Origin: UWMA-0277 sp965183885
GTDB lineage: Bacteria > Bacteroidota > Bacteroidia > Flavobacteriales > BACL11
NCBI GenBank assembly: GCA_965183885.1
Contig: OZ238992.1
Coordinates: 806,001 to 870,000, forward strand
Length of the DNA stretch: 64,000 nucleotides
Direction of reading: 5' to 3'
Both the position numbers and the translations under genes were made by a program. Below are positions 63,668 to 64,000 of the stretch, piece by piece. A model generated the notes under the pieces. It worked only from the letters and a program-made list of their open reading frames with translations, was not told the DNA's origin and did no database searches. The stretch's first letter is position 1, and the number at the start of each line of letters is the position of its first letter.

Positions 63668-64000
63668 ATGAATAAAATATTAACAACACTATCATTAGCT
63701 ATTTTGCTTTTCTCTTGTAGTGAGCAAGAGCCAACATTAGCTGATAAAAAAGACAGCCTTAAAGTACTTAAAGAACAATTAAGCGAAACAAAAACACAAA
63801 TAAGTATCCTAGAGAAAGAAATTGCAACTTTAGATACTACAATAGTGAATGGGACTGTTGTAAAAACAACAGCAGTAACTGCCAGTACTTTTAAGCATTA
63901 TATTGAACAATTAGGGACTGTAAGCTCTAAGCAAAACGTAACTGTAAGTCCTACTTTAGGAGGTATCGTTCAAAAAATAATTGTTGATGAAGGAGAATGG
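63668..64000 (+). CDS. RND efflux membrane fusion protein, partial
   Basis: The gene runs off the right edge with about 111 codons visible. The start at 63668 gives a lipoprotein signal with lipobox LLFSC (C17); an in-frame ATG at 63626 would add a longer N-terminus. A short coiled coil (about 27-52) and the start of a biotinyl-lipoyl-like domain (QLGTVSSKQNVTVSPTLGGIVQKI) are typical of RND periplasmic adaptors. With the preceding tetR and tolC it forms an efflux operon; the pump itself lies outside the window. Confidence 0.88.
   Translation, partial: MNKILTTLSLAILLFSCSEQEPTLADKKDSLKVLKEQLSETKTQISILEKEIATLDTTIVNGTVVKTTAVTASTFKHYIEQLGTVSSKQNVTVSPTLGGIVQKIIVDEGEW

Noticed and set aside
1..64000. 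CRISPR arrays, insertion sequences, prophage or defence islands
   Set aside because: No regular spaced repeats, transposase, integrase, restriction or phage structural genes were seen in the window.

Overview
The window looks like chromosome of a marine-type flavobacterium (phylum Bacteroidota). The evidence is low G+C, SPII lipoproteins with Bacteroidota-style N-termini, T9SS components and cargo (PorZ, a C-terminal sorting domain), DUF3098, DUF4175 and DUF4837 proteins, and many start codons sitting a few bases after the Bacteroidota -7 promoter element TAnnTTTG. Nothing resembling a prophage, insertion sequence or CRISPR array was seen. Most genes are housekeeping; the accessory interest lies at the left edge, in the kynurenine operon and in a secreted DUF1501 cluster.

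Layout. 1-1.7 kb: two tandem copies of a small lipoprotein gene, the first running off the window and the second broken by a stop and a frameshift; both keep the same promoter and a 15-bp palindrome. 1.5-3.6 kb: a sulfide:quinone reductase unit (sqr, a YdcH-like gene, an unlisted 38-residue membrane peptide) behind two FNR-type boxes, closed by a bidirectional hairpin. 3.6-13.3 kb: mainly minus-strand housekeeping genes (dnaG, a polyprenyl diphosphate synthase, rlmN, ispD, queA, truB, uppP, DUF3098, ftsX) with one plus-strand amidohydrolase. 13.3-21.2 kb: leuS, a TlpA-like thioredoxin, a nitroreductase, a VOC protein, an AraC regulator, an outer-membrane protein and a Bcr/CflA-like MFS pump.

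21.4-31.4 kb: a UbiA-like membrane protein, then a ten-gene tryptophan catabolic operon. It encodes tryptophan 2,3-dioxygenase, a formamidase-like cyclase, kynurenine monooxygenase, kynureninase, 3-hydroxyanthranilate dioxygenase, ACMS decarboxylase, aminomuconate semialdehyde dehydrogenase and a RidA-type 2-aminomuconate deaminase. Together these account for the route from tryptophan to 4-oxalocrotonate. An SDR protein lacking the YxxxK active site and an SRPBCC protein are the unexplained members. 31.4-35.7 kb: a membrane-anchored C26 amidotransferase, a small export protein, gpmI and an M20 dipeptidase.

35.8-42.3 kb: an exported gene set with two repeat-sharing lipoproteins, a Tat-exported DUF1501 protein, a lipoprotein with a CX4CH cytochrome-like domain and an Ig-like lipoprotein, followed by a YyaL/DUF255 protein and a PH-like membrane protein. 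I read it as a split Bacteroidota counterpart of the planctomycete PSCyt/DUF1549/DUF1553 plus DUF1501 gene pair, and it is my best candidate for an undescribed system. 42.2-51.4 kb: tyrS, an NAD-dependent epimerase, DUF4175, ybeY, mnmG, a methyltransferase and tRNA-Arg(UCG). 51.5-59.3 kb: porZ, recO, a TonB-dependent receptor and a large Asp-box T9SS cargo protein. 59.3-64 kb: DUF4837 and a LysM lytic transglycosylase on the minus strand, then tetR-tolC-MFP, the start of an RND efflux operon that leaves the window.
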